From DATBFX01 sp036558305 (lineage in GTDB: Bacteria > Chloroflexota > Chloroflexia > Thermomicrobiales > UBA6265), in contig DATBFX010000510.1 in assembly GCA_036558305.1 (NCBI GenBank), forward strand, positions 1 to 12,789: a stretch of 12,789 nt of DNA, written 5' to 3'. The notes under the pieces were generated by a model. It ran no database searches, was not told where the DNA came from, and saw nothing but the letters and a program-made list of their open reading frames with translations. Shown one piece after another: positions 6,653-12,789 of this stretch (position 1 is its first letter; the number at the start of each line of letters is the position of its first letter). The translations under genes and the position numbers were made by a program.

Positions 6653-6704
6653 GCGCTAGGAGAACGACGGTCGTCGTGCCCCTAACGCCTCGCGCCTATC
6701 GCCT
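6644..6704. repeat. inverted repeat of the GGCGATAGGCGC type at the 3' end of the CapA gene
   Basis: AGGCGATAGGCGC (6644-6656) and GCGCCTATCGCCT (6692-6704) are perfect 13-bp reverse complements. Inward of them CTAGG (6656-6660) and CCTAACG (6681-6687) extend the pairing after a small bulge. The CapA stop TAG (6650-6652) lies in the left arm, so the last residues (ANRR) are repeat-encoded. CTATCGCCT-type repeats are commonly interspersed at gene ends in several bacterial phyla (general knowledge, not checked). It may also serve as the operon's terminator hairpin, although no T-tract follows. Confidence 0.8.
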
Positions 6705-6822
6705 CCACGAAGCAGGCTGACCGTCACCACCGACTGGGTCTGCTGGCTCGCCGCCGCTGACTTCGGTCTCGCCGCCGGCGACCACTTCCGTCCACGTCCA
6801 AACCGGCACGCACATCCCCGGC

Positions 6823-6828
6823 TATAAT
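6823..6828 (+). promoter_or_regulatory. consensus -10 box for the LAL regulator gene
   Basis: A perfect TATAAT lies in an otherwise GC-rich stretch. No good -35 hexamer is found 16-18 bases upstream (AAACCG at 17), so an activator or alternative sigma may be needed. Predicted transcription start is about 6834-6836, which leaves only 6-8 bases before a TTG at 6842, about 34 before the ATG at 6869 and about 94 before the ATG at 6929. Confidence 0.55.
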
Positions 6829-6928
6829 CTGGGTAATTCGCTTGTACCCGATAGGGCTCGTGCGCTGCATGCTGCGGGAGACTCCCGAGTGCCCCGGTCC
6901 GCCGCACCCCGTGCGACGACGTGACGTG

Positions 6929-9850
6929 ATGCGCCCCACCACGCCCGGCAGCGCGCCGCCGCTCCTGGTCGGACGCTCGCGTGAGCGACGCCTCCTCCGC
7001 GCGCAACTCGGCGCGGCACTCGCCGGGCGTGGTGGCCTCGTCATTCTGAGCGGCGAAGCCGGCATCGGGAAGACCACGCTCGCCGAGGATGCCTGCCAGG
7101 AGGCGAGCAGCGCGGGCGCACTCGTGCTCGTCGGCCATTGCTACGACCGCACCGAGACCCCGCCCTACGGGCCGTGGGTTGAACTCCTCGAGCAGTACGG
7201 CGTGCTCTGCGAGCGATCTCCAGCCCCGCACACCATCCCGGAGCCAAGCCTTACCCGCGGCTCCAGTCAGGCCGCGCTCTTTGGAGAAATGCGCGGGTTT
7301 CTCGTCGCTCTCGCGCGCGAGCGGCCGCTGGTGATCTTCCTGGATGACGTGCACTGGGCAGACACCGCGAGCTTCGATCTCCTGCGCTTCGTCGCGCGCC
7401 AACTCGCGTCGGTCCCGATCCTGTTGCTGATCACCTATCGCCATGACGAGGTGGTCCGCGAGCATCCGCTCTATCGGCTCGTGCCGATGCTCGTCCGGGA
7501 AGCCCTGGCGGTACGCATCGATCTCTCGTCCCTGGGCAACGACGACGTGTGCACCCTGATCGATCACGCCTATCGGCTGCCGGCCGGCGACACGAGCCGC
7601 CTCGCGGCGTATCTCCAGGAACGCGCCGAGGGGAATCCGTTCTTCGTTGGTGAGCTGTTGCGGTCCCTGGAAGGGACGGTCCTGCTGCCGATCGCGGCCG
7701 GCGGCTGGACGCTCGGTGCGCTTGAGCGCATGCGGATTCCCGGGTTGCTTCGGCAAGTGATCGATGCACGCCTGGCGCGGCTCGGTGCGGAAGCGGAGGC
7801 TCGCCTCGCCGTCGCCGCGGTCATCGGCCAGGTGGTGCCGCTCGCGTTGTGGGCCACGGTGGGCGCGGCAACGGAGGAAACGCTCCTCCCACTCGTCGAG
7901 CGGGCCGTTGAGGCCAACATCATGGACGCCACCGCGGATGGCCTGGCGGTGCGATTTACCCACGCGCTGATCCGCGAGGCGCTCTACGAGGGCGTCCTGC
8001 CGCCCAGGCGGCGCCTCTGGCACCGCCAGATCGGCGAGGCCCTGCTGGCTCAGGGTACGGCTCCGGACCCGGACGCCGTCGCCTACCACTTGAACCAGGC
8101 GGGTGACCGGCGAGCGGTGGTCTGGCTGACGCGTGCCGGAGAGCGGGCCCAGCGCGCGTTCGCCTGGCGGACCGCGACGCTGCGCTTCGCGACGGCCGTC
8201 GCCCTGCTGGAGGGCGACGGCACCGCCTTGAACGAGCGCGGGTGGCTGCGCTTTCGCCTCGCCCTGTTGCGCCGGTTCGAGGATCCCGGCGCCGGGGTCG
8301 CCTATCTGGAGGAGGCGGAGCGCCTGGGTCGGGCCACGGACGATTGCGCGCTGGTGGCCTACGCGCGGTTCCATCAGGGGATGCTCCGCTGCCAGGGCGG
8401 CGACTTCCGGCTGGGGATCGCCGCCGAAGAAGCGGGTATCGCCATGCTCGACGCGCTGTCCCCGGCGGATCGCGCCCGCCTGGCAGCCCTTGAGACGACG
8501 AGTGATCCACTCGACGCGCAGAACGGGCGCGGCGAACTCACCCTCGCCCTGGCGGAAAACGGGCGCCTGGAGCAGGCGCGCAGGCTCGGGGAGCACATCA
8601 TCGGTCTGCCCCCAGAGCAGACCAGCGGCTCGCGCGGCGATGCCTACTACGGCTTGGGCTACACCTACGCCGCCCTCGGGCAACCGGAAGCGGCGCGGCG
8701 GGCTTTCGCCCGCGCCCGCGAGATCTTCGGCGCCAATGACTACCGCAGCATGGTGACGGCATCGCTCTTCGACGAATTGATGGTCGTGATCATTCCCTAT
8801 TGGATCGATCAGCCGCGTGAGCGGCAGCGGGTGGAGACCGAGCTCTCGGAGTCGTTCGCCGCCCTGGATGGAGTTTTTGACCAGCGCTCGGCTCGCAGCG
8901 CTTGGGTGGTGTCGAGCGTGCTGGACGGGGCATGGGCCGAGGCGTTCGCCATGTTCGAGCAGAGCAGCCTACGCTTCATGCGGCGCGCGATCCTGACCCT
9001 GCTGGCCCCGCTCGCGCGCCATCAAGGCAACGTCGCGCTGGCCTGGTCGCTGATACGCGAGGGCTTACCTGCCGGTTCGGAAACGGCTCCCGAGGATTCC
9101 GCGGGGGATATCGTGCCGCTGCGCACGCTCGCGGTCACGCTGGCTCTGGATGCGGGCGACTGGGACGCTGCCCGACGGTGGCTTGCGTCCCTCGACCACT
9201 GGTTGGACTGGAGCGGCAGCATCCTCGGACGAGCCGACGCGCACCTCTGCTGGGCGACCTACCATCGGGCGATAGGCGAAGACGCACAGGCACGGGCGCG
9301 GGCGGTCAAGGCGCTGGCTACCGCCGGTGCACCCCGCCAACCCCTGACCCTCCTGGCTGCGCACCGCCTGCTCGGTGAACTCGATCTCGCGGTGGGGCGA
9401 TTGGTCGACGCGGAGGCGCAACTGGCCGCGGCGCGGGCACTGGCCGACGCGTCTGGGTCGCGCCACGAGCGGGCCCTGACCCTGCTCGCGCTGGCGGACG
9501 TGCTCCGCCTGCGCGGCGATCTCCCGGCCGCGCGGGTGCACCTCGACACCGTCCGCGCCCTCTGTCGCCCGATGGAGGCCGCGGTCACCCTGGCCCGGGC
9601 CGACGCGCTTGAGGCACGCCTGGGCGCCACATCGACTGCCCCTCCGGAGAAGCTGCCCGCCGGTCTGACCCTGCGGGAAGCCGAGGTCCTGCGGCTCCTG
9701 GCAACGGGTCTGGCGAATGCGGAGATCGCTCGGCACCTCAGCCTCAGCCCGCGCACCGTCAACGCGCACCTCACGACCATCTACGGCAAGCTCGACGTCA
9801 CCACGCGGGGGGCGGCGATCCGCTTCGCCCTCGATCACGACCTGGGCTGA
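6929..9850 (+). CDS. LAL-type transcriptional regulator: AAA ATPase with C-terminal LuxR HTH
   Basis: The protein has 973 residues from the ATG at 6929. An AAA/NB-ARC-like ATPase begins at once (LLVGRSRERRLL), with Walker A GEAGIGKTT at residues 42-50 and Walker B LVIFLDDVHWAD around 134-143, the hallmark of the large ATP-binding LuxR regulators (MalT-like). The middle, residues about 400-880, is Ala/Leu/Arg-rich and helical, with TPR-like pairs such as GLGYTYAALGQPEAARRAFARA; it would sense an inducer or partner. Residues about 912-973 are a LuxR HTH (LTLREAEVLRLLATGLANAEIARHLSLSPRTV spans the recognition region in two parts). The start is uncertain: 6929 gives the typical N-terminus but has no clear SD. 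ATG 6869 and TTG 6842 are in frame, and a consensus -10 box at 6823 would allow a near-leaderless start. No neighbouring gene clearly identifies its target. Confidence 0.95.
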   Translation: MRPTTPGSAPPLLVGRSRERRLLRAQLGAALAGRGGLVILSGEAGIGKTTLAEDACQEASSAGALVLVGHCYDRTETPPYGPWVELLEQYGVLCERSPAPHTIPEPSLTRGSSQAALFGEMRGFLVALARERPLVIFLDDVHWADTASFDLLRFVARQLASVPILLLITYRHDEVVREHPLYRLVPMLVREALAVRIDLSSLGNDDVCTLIDHAYRLPAGDTSRLAAYLQERAEGNPFFVGELLRSLEGTVLLPIAAGGWTLGALERMRIPGLLRQVIDARLARLGAEAEARLAVAAVIGQVVPLALWATVGAATEETLLPLVERAVEANIMDATADGLAVRFTHALIREALYEGVLPPRRRLWHRQIGEALLAQGTAPDPDAVAYHLNQAGDRRAVVWLTRAGERAQRAFAWRTATLRFATAVALLEGDGTALNERGWLRFRLALLRRFEDPGAGVAYLEEAERLGRATDDCALVAYARFHQGMLRCQGGDFRLGIAAEEAGIAMLDALSPADRARLAALETTSDPLDAQNGRGELTLALAENGRLEQARRLGEHIIGLPPEQTSGSRGDAYYGLGYTYAALGQPEAARRAFARAREIFGANDYRSMVTASLFDELMVVIIPYWIDQPRERQRVETELSESFAALDGVFDQRSARSAWVVSSVLDGAWAEAFAMFEQSSLRFMRRAILTLLAPLARHQGNVALAWSLIREGLPAGSETAPEDSAGDIVPLRTLAVTLALDAGDWDAARRWLASLDHWLDWSGSILGRADAHLCWATYHRAIGEDAQARARAVKALATAGAPRQPLTLLAAHRLLGELDLAVGRLVDAEAQLAAARALADASGSRHERALTLLALADVLRLRGDLPAARVHLDTVRALCRPMEAAVTLARADALEARLGATSTAPPEKLPAGLTLREAEVLRLLATGLANAEIARHLSLSPRTVNAHLTTIYGKLDVTTRGAAIRFALDHDLG

Positions 9851-9867
9851 CGGCGACCGGCACCCCC

Positions 9868-9881
9868 GTAGTTCTACCTAC
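9868..9881. promoter_or_regulatory. GTAG/CTAC dyad downstream of the LAL gene
   Basis: GTAG (9868-9871), TT, CTAC (9874-9877) form a short perfect dyad, directly followed by another CTAC (9878-9881). It sits 18 bases after the LAL stop and about 250 bases before the next gene, in a GC-poorer patch that also holds GCGCA (9913-9917) facing TGCGC (9928-9932). It could be a regulator half-site cluster. The evidence is weak because the motif is short. Confidence 0.25.
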
Positions 9882-10124
9882 CCAAACCTGTGCAATCCGA
9901 AACGCGAATTAAGCGCATCCTACGATGTGCGCCGTACCGATCCCCCCTACAGTCTGTTCGATACGTCGCGACAGAACGGTGTCCCAGAGCGAATTCGTGC
10001 GAGCCGAGACGGCGCGGGCGGGGACGAGCGGAGACTCGCCCACTTCGGCCGGTCGGTCGCGTTCGATACCCGCAACCACGGACGGGCGGTGGCGGATACC
10101 GCGCAGGCGGAAGGGGCAAGACCA

Positions 10125-10388
10125 ATGGCGTTACTCGCCGTCCAGCACGCGGTCCGCGACTACCCGGTCTGGCGGGCCATCTACGACTCCCTGGACGAGG
10201 TCCAGCGCGATTGGGGCGTGACCACTGCCTCGGTGCACCGACTCGCGGAAGCCCCGAACACGGTGCTGGTGCTGTGCCATTTCGCCACGGTGGCCCAGGC
10301 ACAGGGCTTCTTGACCAACCGTCAAATCCGCGCGGCGATGGAACGCGCCGGTGTGGAGGGCGTTCCCCGGATCGAGATTTACGCGTAG
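10125..10388 (+). CDS. small dimeric alpha/beta-barrel-like (ABM/cyclase-type) protein
   Basis: The protein has 87 residues; SD-like GGAAGGGG lies 10 bases before the ATG at 10125. An upstream in-frame extension is possible but is Arg-rich and unlike a protein N-terminus. The order of a short strand (LLAVQHAVRDYPVWRAIYDS), helix (LDEVQRDWGV), strand (ASVHRLAEAP), strand (TVLVLCHFAT), helix (QAQGFLTNRQIRAAMERAG) and final strand (PRIEIYA) matches the ferredoxin-like half of dimeric alpha/beta barrels. In this family such small proteins often carry lines like VVVLFEW and DLREAMQRAGV at the same places. Members include monooxygenase- and cyclase-like proteins, but no catalytic residues can be read here, so the function is unassigned. 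It is cytosolic, with no signal peptide. It lies 127 bases before the CAP gene on the same strand, and co-transcription is possible. Confidence 0.75.
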   Translation: MALLAVQHAVRDYPVWRAIYDSLDEVQRDWGVTTASVHRLAEAPNTVLVLCHFATVAQAQGFLTNRQIRAAMERAGVEGVPRIEIYA

Positions 10389-10411
10389 CACGAGCAGATC
10401 TCGCACGAGCA
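10388..10411. repeat. direct repeat GCACGAGCA x2 before the CAP gene
   Basis: The 9-mer GCACGAGCA occurs at 10388-10396 and again at 10403-10411 (15-base period), in the gap between the small barrel gene and the double-CAP gene. The first copy starts on the last base of the barrel gene's stop codon. Paired direct repeats of this spacing can be operator sites, but one pair proves nothing. Confidence 0.3.
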
Positions 10412-10515
10412 TCCGAGGGTCATCGAGAACCCGCGGAGGACCACGATGGGCGGCACCGGGTTGGCCAGGGCGGCCAGCCCGACCGCGCACGCATTCCAGA
10501 GGAGGAGCGACCGAG

Positions 10516-12252
10516 ATGAAGCGAACCCTGATGCTGTTCCTGAGTGCCGTGCTGGCGTTTGGTGTTCTCGTCCACCGATCCGGCCCCGTCGCCGCGACCG
10601 CGAGCGACGACCTCTACGCGGCGATCACCTCCTACCGCCAGGGTCTTGGCCTGGCCGCGATCCCCCTCTCCCCGCAACTGACCGCGGTGGCGCAAGCCCA
10701 CGTGCACGACCTGATGGCCAACTTCGCCAGCGACCCCAACTACACCGGGACGGACTGCGCCCCCCACGGCTGGTCCAGCAAGGGGCCGTGGACGGGCGGT
10801 TGCTACAAGTTCGACGACGCCACCACCTACCCGATCATGTGGAACAAGCCGAAGGAGATCGCCAACTACCCCGGCAACGGCTACGAGATCCTCTTCGGGA
10901 GCACCGGAGCGCAAGCGACCGCCACCGCCGCGTTGCAGGCGTGGCAGGCGGACCCGCCCCACAACGACGTGATCGTGAACCAGGGAATCTGGAAGGACCT
11001 GACGTGGCAGGCGATCGGGGTCTGGGTGGAGGACGGCTGGGCCTCGGTCTGGTTCGGCGAGCAGGCGGACACGACCCAGGCCGCTGCCAACGGAGGCGGG
11101 AACGGGACCGTCACGGGTGGAGCACCGGCCCCCGCCGGTAACGCCACCACCGGCGGCGCACCGGCCCCTGCCGGCAACGCGACCACGGGCGGGAACACCA
11201 CCACGGGCGGGAACGCGACCACGGGCGGGAACACCACCACCGGCGTGGGGACGACCACCGGCACCGGCAACGGGACCGCCGGCGGCACGACGACCCCGGC
11301 CTGCGTCGACGGGGAGGAATTGGCCTTCCTGACGCTGATCAACGACTACCGCGCGGCCAACGGTGTCGGCCCGCTGACGCTGAGTCCGACCTTGAGCGCC
11401 GCCGCCAAGGCGCACAGCCAGGACATGGCGACCCAGAATTTCCTGGGACACACCGGCTCGGACGGCTCGACGCCCCAGCAGCGGATGACCGCCGCCGGCT
11501 ACACCGGCGCCAATTTCACGGGCGAGAACGTCTTCGCCGGGGACGAGAAGGCGAGCGGCGCCTTTGCCTGGTGGAAGAACAGCCCGCCCCACAACGCCAA
11601 CATGCTCAGCCCGAATTTCAAGGCAATCGGGATCGGGCGGGCCTTCGCCGCCGGCTCGCAATTCGGCTGGTACTGGACGACGACGTTCGGGGACAACGTC
11701 GATGCCGCCTGTGGCGGTCCGGAGGCGACCGGCCAGCAGGCGACCGGCCAGCCGGCGACTCCCGTCGCCATCGACAACGGTCCGACCGGCACCACCAACG
11801 GCAACGGCACCACCGGCGGCAATGGGACCGATCAATCGAACCAGACCGGAACCGGCGAGCAGGGGAACGAGACGCCGGGAGGCAACGCCACCGCCGCCCT
11901 CGACAGCGACGGCGACGGGCTCTCCGACGCGGACGAGATCAACAACGACGGCACCGACCCCAATCTCTTCGACACGGACGGGGGCGGGGTCGGAGACGGC
12001 CAGGAGGTCGCCAACGGCACCGACCCGTTCGACCCCAGCGATGACAACGGCGGCAACGGCGGCAACGCCACCGGGGACGAGGGAGGCAACGGCACCGCCG
12101 GAGTCGACAGCGACGGGGACGGGCTCACCGACGCGGATGAGTTCAACCTCTTCGGGACGGACCCGCAGGCCTTCGACACGGACGGCGACGGCATTGGGGA
12201 CGGCGATGAGCTGTTCAACGGCACCGACCCGCTCGACCCCAGCAGCGTCTAG
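10516..12252 (+). CDS. secreted double-CAP-domain protein with Asn/Thr-rich linkers and thrombospondin type 3 calcium repeats
   Basis: The protein has 578 residues. The ATG at 10516 is preceded by AGGAGGAG at 9-10 bases and followed by a clear Sec signal (MKRTLMLFLSAVLAFGVLV, cleavage near residue 29). Residues about 30-190 resemble a divergent CAP/SCP domain (LYAAITSYRQGLGLAAIPLS, DPPHNDVIVNQGIW, VWFGE). Residues about 191-260 are a repeat linker (GGAPAPAGNATT twice, then GGNTTT and GGNATT units). Residues about 263-398 form a canonical bacterial CAP domain (LINDYRAANGVGPL, H312 in GHTGSDG, GENVFAG at 336-342, NSPPHNANML at 355-364, AIGIGRAF). Residues about 399-462 are a second N/G/T-rich linker. 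Residues about 463-575 hold thrombospondin type 3-like calcium motifs (DSDGDGLSDADE, DTDGGGVGDGQE, DSDGDGLTDADE, DTDGDGIGDGDE). Bacterial CAP proteins are extracellular but mostly uncharacterised; calcium-stabilised cell-surface attachment or display is inferred. No anchor or sorting signal is seen at the C-terminus. Confidence 0.93.
   Translation: MKRTLMLFLSAVLAFGVLVHRSGPVAATASDDLYAAITSYRQGLGLAAIPLSPQLTAVAQAHVHDLMANFASDPNYTGTDCAPHGWSSKGPWTGGCYKFDDATTYPIMWNKPKEIANYPGNGYEILFGSTGAQATATAALQAWQADPPHNDVIVNQGIWKDLTWQAIGVWVEDGWASVWFGEQADTTQAAANGGGNGTVTGGAPAPAGNATTGGAPAPAGNATTGGNTTTGGNATTGGNTTTGVGTTTGTGNGTAGGTTTPACVDGEELAFLTLINDYRAANGVGPLTLSPTLSAAAKAHSQDMATQNFLGHTGSDGSTPQQRMTAAGYTGANFTGENVFAGDEKASGAFAWWKNSPPHNANMLSPNFKAIGIGRAFAAGSQFGWYWTTTFGDNVDAACGGPEATGQQATGQPATPVAIDNGPTGTTNGNGTTGGNGTDQSNQTGTGEQGNETPGGNATAALDSDGDGLSDADEINNDGTDPNLFDTDGGGVGDGQEVANGTDPFDPSDDNGGNGGNATGDEGGNGTAGVDSDGDGLTDADEFNLFGTDPQAFDTDGDGIGDGDELFNGTDPLDPSSV
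11116..11241 (+). repeat. in-frame minisatellite encoding the GGAPAPAGNATT and GGN(T/A)TT repeats
   Basis: Two 36-base units (11116-11151 and 11152-11187) each encode GGAPAPAGNATT. They are followed by three 18-base units (11188-11241) encoding GGNTTT, GGNATT and GGNTTT. Copies are close but not identical at the DNA level, with differences mainly at third positions. Unit lengths are multiples of three, so copy-number change would keep the frame and alter linker length. Confidence 0.85.
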
Positions 12253-12270
12253 GGCGGATGGTCACCGGCG

Positions 12271-12302
12271 CCGGCGGGTCGTGAGCGGCGCCTGCCCGCC
12301 GG
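12271..12302 (+). terminator. possible terminator hairpin after the CAP gene
   Basis: CCGGCGGG (12271-12278) and CCCGCCGG (12295-12302) are perfect 8-bp complements around a 16-base loop, 18 bases past the CAP stop. No T-tract follows, so it is at best an atypical or factor-assisted terminator. Confidence 0.45.
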
Positions 12303-12370
12303 CCCAACCTGCCTGCTCATCTCATCGAGCAGAAATGGGGGATGGCCGGTTCTCGCGGTCCCACCCATCA

Positions 12371-12410
12371 GCGGCAGCGCCCCCGGTGCCAGAACCGGGG
12401 GCGCTGCCGC
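12371..12410. terminator. perfect 17-bp GC-rich hairpin, probable (bidirectional) transcription end
   Basis: GCGGCAGCGCCCCCGGT (12371-12387) and ACCGGGGGCGCTGCCGC (12394-12410) are exact reverse complements with a 6-base loop, GCCAGA. It is the strongest structure in the window by arm length and GC content. It lacks a U-tract on both strands, so it would act as a tail-less terminator or an RNA-stabilising 3' end. It separates the CAP and DUF1801 genes. Confidence 0.6.
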
Positions 12411-12611
12411 CTCTGGCCCGACCGGCGTCTTGGCCTGCCGATCCCCGAGGCCGGCGGCAACCGCCCCTCGGTGGCCCACGGTTTGCGGCGTACGACCCGG
12501 CGGGACGCGCGCGGCCGGCCATTCGCCGTCCATCGGTCGCATTCTCCCGTTCGGGCTCGTCGTGGGAACGACACACCGGACGAGGCGCGTGCGACAGACA
12601 GGAGATCCCGG

Positions 12612-12789
12612 ATGCAAGGAGCCGACGAGAAGACCACCAAGCGCACCACCGCGGTCGAACCGCGGCGGTCGGGGGGATTCACGGCCGAGGAACGCGCCGC
12701 AATGAAGGAGCGCGCCGAAGAGGTGTGGGCGACCGCGCGCCGCGGCCCGCGCGCGGACAAGGCGGACGGGGAACGCGCCGTGCTGGCGA
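12612..12789 (+). CDS. DUF1801-family protein, N-terminal part (runs off right edge)
   Basis: The ATG at 12612 has SD AGGAG 7 bases upstream, and the frame is open to the window end (59 codons). After about 20 poorly conserved polar residues comes GGFTAEERAAMKERAEE followed by ARRGPRADKADGERAVLA. This matches the characteristic start of small DUF1801 (YdhG/iron-chaperone-like fold) proteins, in which FTAEERAAMKERAKEL and RG-KADGE are recurring; this is recognised from memory. In those proteins the DUF1801 domain itself follows, here outside the window. The protein is cytosolic, and the biochemical role of the family is poorly defined. It is preceded by a strong hairpin and is probably its own transcription unit. 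Confidence 0.75.
   Translation, partial: MQGADEKTTKRTTAVEPRRSGGFTAEERAAMKERAEEVWATARRGPRADKADGERAVLA

Larger units (their letters stand above)
12253..12611. other. 359-base intergenic region rich in hairpins
   Basis: No gene is supported on either strand. It contains the stem 12271-12302 just after the CAP gene stop, a short stem CTGCTC (12313-12318) with GAGCAG (12327-12332), the long perfect hairpin 12371-12410, and GC-rich sequence up to the SD AGGAG of the last gene. No clear -35/-10 pair was found for the DUF1801 gene. Confidence 0.6.

Noticed and set aside
6656..8683. Long minus-strand open frame (675 codons) opposite the LAL gene
   Set aside because: It is antisense to a gene with clear Walker and HTH motifs; its protein is Arg/Gly/Gln-rich with no domain. 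High GC at third positions of the true gene keeps stops out of this frame.

Overview
The window is GC-rich, mostly bacterial coding DNA. The gene set resembles Chloroflexota, especially the Thermomicrobia side: a large ATPase regulator ending in a LuxR helix-turn-helix, a PQQ-type beta-propeller surface protein with a Pro/Thr linker, a Tat-exported CapA protein, and a secreted CAP-domain protein with calcium-binding repeats. This assignment is inferred from gene content and composition only; no rRNA, tRNA, CRISPR array, transposase or phage gene was seen.

Left part, minus strand (1-1707): a single-domain response regulator (1276-1707) is followed by a PAS-GAF-PAS sensor (1-1081) that runs off the left edge. 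Together they look like part of a two-component or phosphorelay system. Upstream of the regulator lies a 678-base intergenic region with four closely spaced hairpins, an AT-rich island and, at its right end, a good sigma-70-type promoter (2183-2210) that serves the next operon.

Middle, plus strand (2386-6652): a secreted eight-bladed PQQ-like propeller protein and a Tat-exported CapA-family protein overlap by 11 bases and form a translationally coupled cell-envelope pair. Each gene ends inside a palindromic repeat. The first repeat encodes the last part of the propeller protein, and its right arm can alternatively pair with the Shine-Dalgarno of the CapA gene. The second repeat contains the CapA stop codon.

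Right-middle (6823-9850): a consensus -10 box precedes a roughly 973-residue LAL-type regulator (AAA ATPase, TPR-like middle, LuxR HTH).

Right part (10125-12789): a small dimeric alpha/beta-barrel-like protein comes first. It is followed by a secreted protein with two different CAP domains, asparagine- and threonine-rich repeat linkers and thrombospondin type 3 calcium repeats. After a hairpin-rich gap with a perfect 17-bp stem, the window ends in the first 59 codons of a DUF1801 protein.

The coherent theme is sensing plus cell-surface proteins. The most unusual material is the use of palindromic repeats as gene ends and possible RNA switches, the structured leader at 1755-1932, and the N-x-T-rich double-CAP protein.
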